Assembly (NCBI GenBank): GCA_003158505.1
Contig: PMJK01000124.1
Location: 1-7,178 of the forward strand
From: Holophagaceae bacterium
Lineage (GTDB): Bacteria; Acidobacteriota; Holophagae; Holophagales; Holophagaceae
Reading direction: 5' to 3'
Length of the DNA stretch: 7,178 nt
Shown here: positions 7,001 through 7,178 of the stretch, piece after piece
How the letters are laid out: every line of letters starts with the position of its first letter
How positions within the stretch are numbered: position 1 is the first letter of the stretch
The notes under the pieces: generated by a model
Seen by the model: only the letters and a program-made list of their open reading frames with translations
The model's database searches: none
What the model was told of the DNA's origin: nothing
Made by a program: the position numbers and the translations under genes

Positions 7001-7178
7001 CCATCTCTGGCTCAGATGTCCGCCTGCGGACAATCTCTCTGACAGTGCCCATGCCCACTGGCACTGGCAAGGACGCGTGGCTGGTGGTCGAGGCGGGCGT
7101 TTCCCGCGCCCAGACTGGACCTTACCTGGCCGGATCGTCCTGGAACAAGATCATGAAGGGCATCTATCCCATCGCCAT
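3922..7178 (+). CDS. Large exported CehA/McbA-like (PHP-related) protein with degenerate active site, 3' end outside window
   Basis: One stop-free frame runs from ATG 3922 to the last base, 1085 codons, and is cut by the window end. An in-frame TAG at 3865 bounds it upstream. TTG 3919 and ATG 3928 are alternative starts, and no strong ribosome binding site selects one. Residues 1-37 look like a lipoprotein signal. Residues about 60-350 are a beta-rich region with GPGDFFLGNDSVEIAIDG and GGAVLDAG blocks. Residues 411-433 are an Asn/Pro/Asp-rich linker. Residues 625-672 carry a PGSYLVHATRGP module. Residues 674-913 align by eye with the PHP-like domain of CehA/McbA metallohydrolases, and 914-1085 with their C-terminal beta domain (LKNGAAVASTGP, DWVPVDEVRVVVNG, DAWLVVEAG). 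The metal-ligand motifs are all altered, so hydrolase activity is not expected and a binding or scaffold role is inferred. The end (IYPIA) resembles the family's closing segment, so little is probably missing. Family assignment is from remembered motifs. The gene itself is secure from length, codon pattern and signal peptide. Confidence 0.75.
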   Translation, partial: MNMSLASVPTSSRSVFHRHLRVLVPLILAFGGGGMGCFRATGLSRPDTTVEEIPSSGGDRVYGLKATAGPGDFFLGNDSVEIAIDGAAFGERPGQFGAPSGGAVLDAGSIALDQSFHRVSMPSDMLERLGPVANQDPDLPLVFDQYLPSNGNNSAQLLMQGYLLDPKGKLGVPTDVQGRVPGVTVFHQITLGQAQIFFTLVTTLTNGSGSALPVQSLGDYLSQHGGGYRFVVPAVSDFSGNALLTAWGVEIPGTDFTQPLQTSVQAPMVGLMGAESAGNTFDYHASLGILPLDEGMLLVASDPQHALTEIRPIVPGRLVVGSLLPPGTAPGQPSLAPGQSITYRRRLYIVGGPSISSALPAETTIVFSSMAQDRATLNSGAVGFLSYNSFGTAVRGGPLQTEFRFERYQYVDPNPANPAPFDPTDPSNPASQPQNWLLERVEWQEPTEVVSANSLMGFYLPVVPDPNNPGFAYRYRLSARNANQQSDPLYLGTNVYVNANPIYSSQAPNLPTPIIPSVTQIWKLAEPLSPERGDVTDAAGNVIDNLQTVHGFSARQAGTLEFGGMNPMRLTFLGVNGPDPNVQRLRMLQCTFSPVTQAKAGVGLNNGAYHYTAGNQIFGTAFGVASTAGMYFTPGSYLVHATRGPMSNLNSLPVTAFNGQTDVNHSFVVFPPTLPTGWTSFDLPAPTQATTGGFNPGEMLSSAVAEGVQVVARTEQDLLTDPVALQAEFRAEIDTPSVSDAQRAPLGNDPFVVGARSSTLAGYGFATALFTPAPTADRNGGASPSTGWILADFITQAQGSYNIVHRPRGPNGLFHLQGFDRTVPYKSGVNSWWVQTGPASLGAQNGDFDALELLRAEGCNPADPTPWYAEFSLVRDDWYAILNQQTPTAFTKGLGLSAALFSLDTPVGLARTYLNIGSAATDLIKANLSMVSTALQNGVAVSYADMSAPVMAAVLTALKNGAAVASTGPLLDVSVNGVGPGGLVTGANPSVNLSINLYAPDWVPVDEVRVVVNGAVVATVPSSSFPAISGSDVRLRTISLTVPMPTGTGKDAWLVVEAGVSRAQTGPYLAGSSWNKIMKGIYPIA
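5941..6660 (+). other. PHP-like domain with replaced metal ligands
   Basis: Residues 674-913 of the large protein. Positions compared with the CehA/McbA pattern as I remember it: GW..xDLHxH becomes GWTSFDLPAPT (HxH to Pro684-Ala-Pro686); AEGVEVVVATDHN becomes AEGVQVVARTEQD (TDH to Thr714-Glu-Gln716); GxE..T..GHF becomes GARSSTLAGYGF with no His; NHPRGP becomes VHRPRGP (His shifted one place, Arg806); DWFxLLN is kept as DWYAILN (877-883); GNSDSH becomes GLSAAL (895-900); PVGxxRTY is kept exactly (906-913). Structural residues survive while catalytic ones do not. Confidence 0.6.

Overview
The window comes from a high-GC bacterial chromosome, apparently Gram-negative: it holds a SanA-type envelope protein and a large putative lipoprotein. 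The big secreted protein resembles the multi-domain CehA/McbA-like (PHP-related) lipoproteins that I associate with Myxococcota and Acidobacteriota. An acidobacterial (Holophagae-like) source is my best guess, but the sequence does not prove it.

Layout. At 1-498 (+) lies the C-terminal part of the ribosome-assembly GTPase Era, with its start outside the window. It is convergent with a minus-strand group and abuts it with no spacer. Read in the direction of transcription (from 3857 down to 499), that group is: a SanA/YdcF-type (DUF218) membrane-anchored protein, a thiolase whose GTG start overlaps the sanA-like stop by four bases, a MacB/LolD-type ABC ATPase, and a beta-class carbonic anhydrase. 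Spacing (4-nt overlap, 91 nt, 44 nt) allows one transcript, but the gene functions do not form an obvious pathway. The ATPase has no permease beside it. The thiolase has a glycine where the family's second catalytic cysteine should be.

From 3922 to the window edge (+), divergent from the sanA-like gene, runs a single stop-free frame of at least 1085 codons, cut by the window end. It encodes an exported, probably lipid-anchored protein. Its organisation matches CehA/McbA-like metallohydrolases: an N-terminal beta-rich region, a PGxYxVxATRGP module, a PHP-like domain, and a C-terminal beta domain. Every metal-ligand motif I could place is replaced (HxH by PAP, TDH by TEQ, SDSH by SAAL), and the roughly 420 residues of the PHP-like and C-terminal regions contain only two histidines. 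It therefore looks like a catalytically dead member of the family, kept intact as a long reading frame. This is the most interesting item in the window.

No tRNA, rRNA, CRISPR array, insertion sequence or clear terminator was seen. Intergenic space is short throughout, at most 91 bp.
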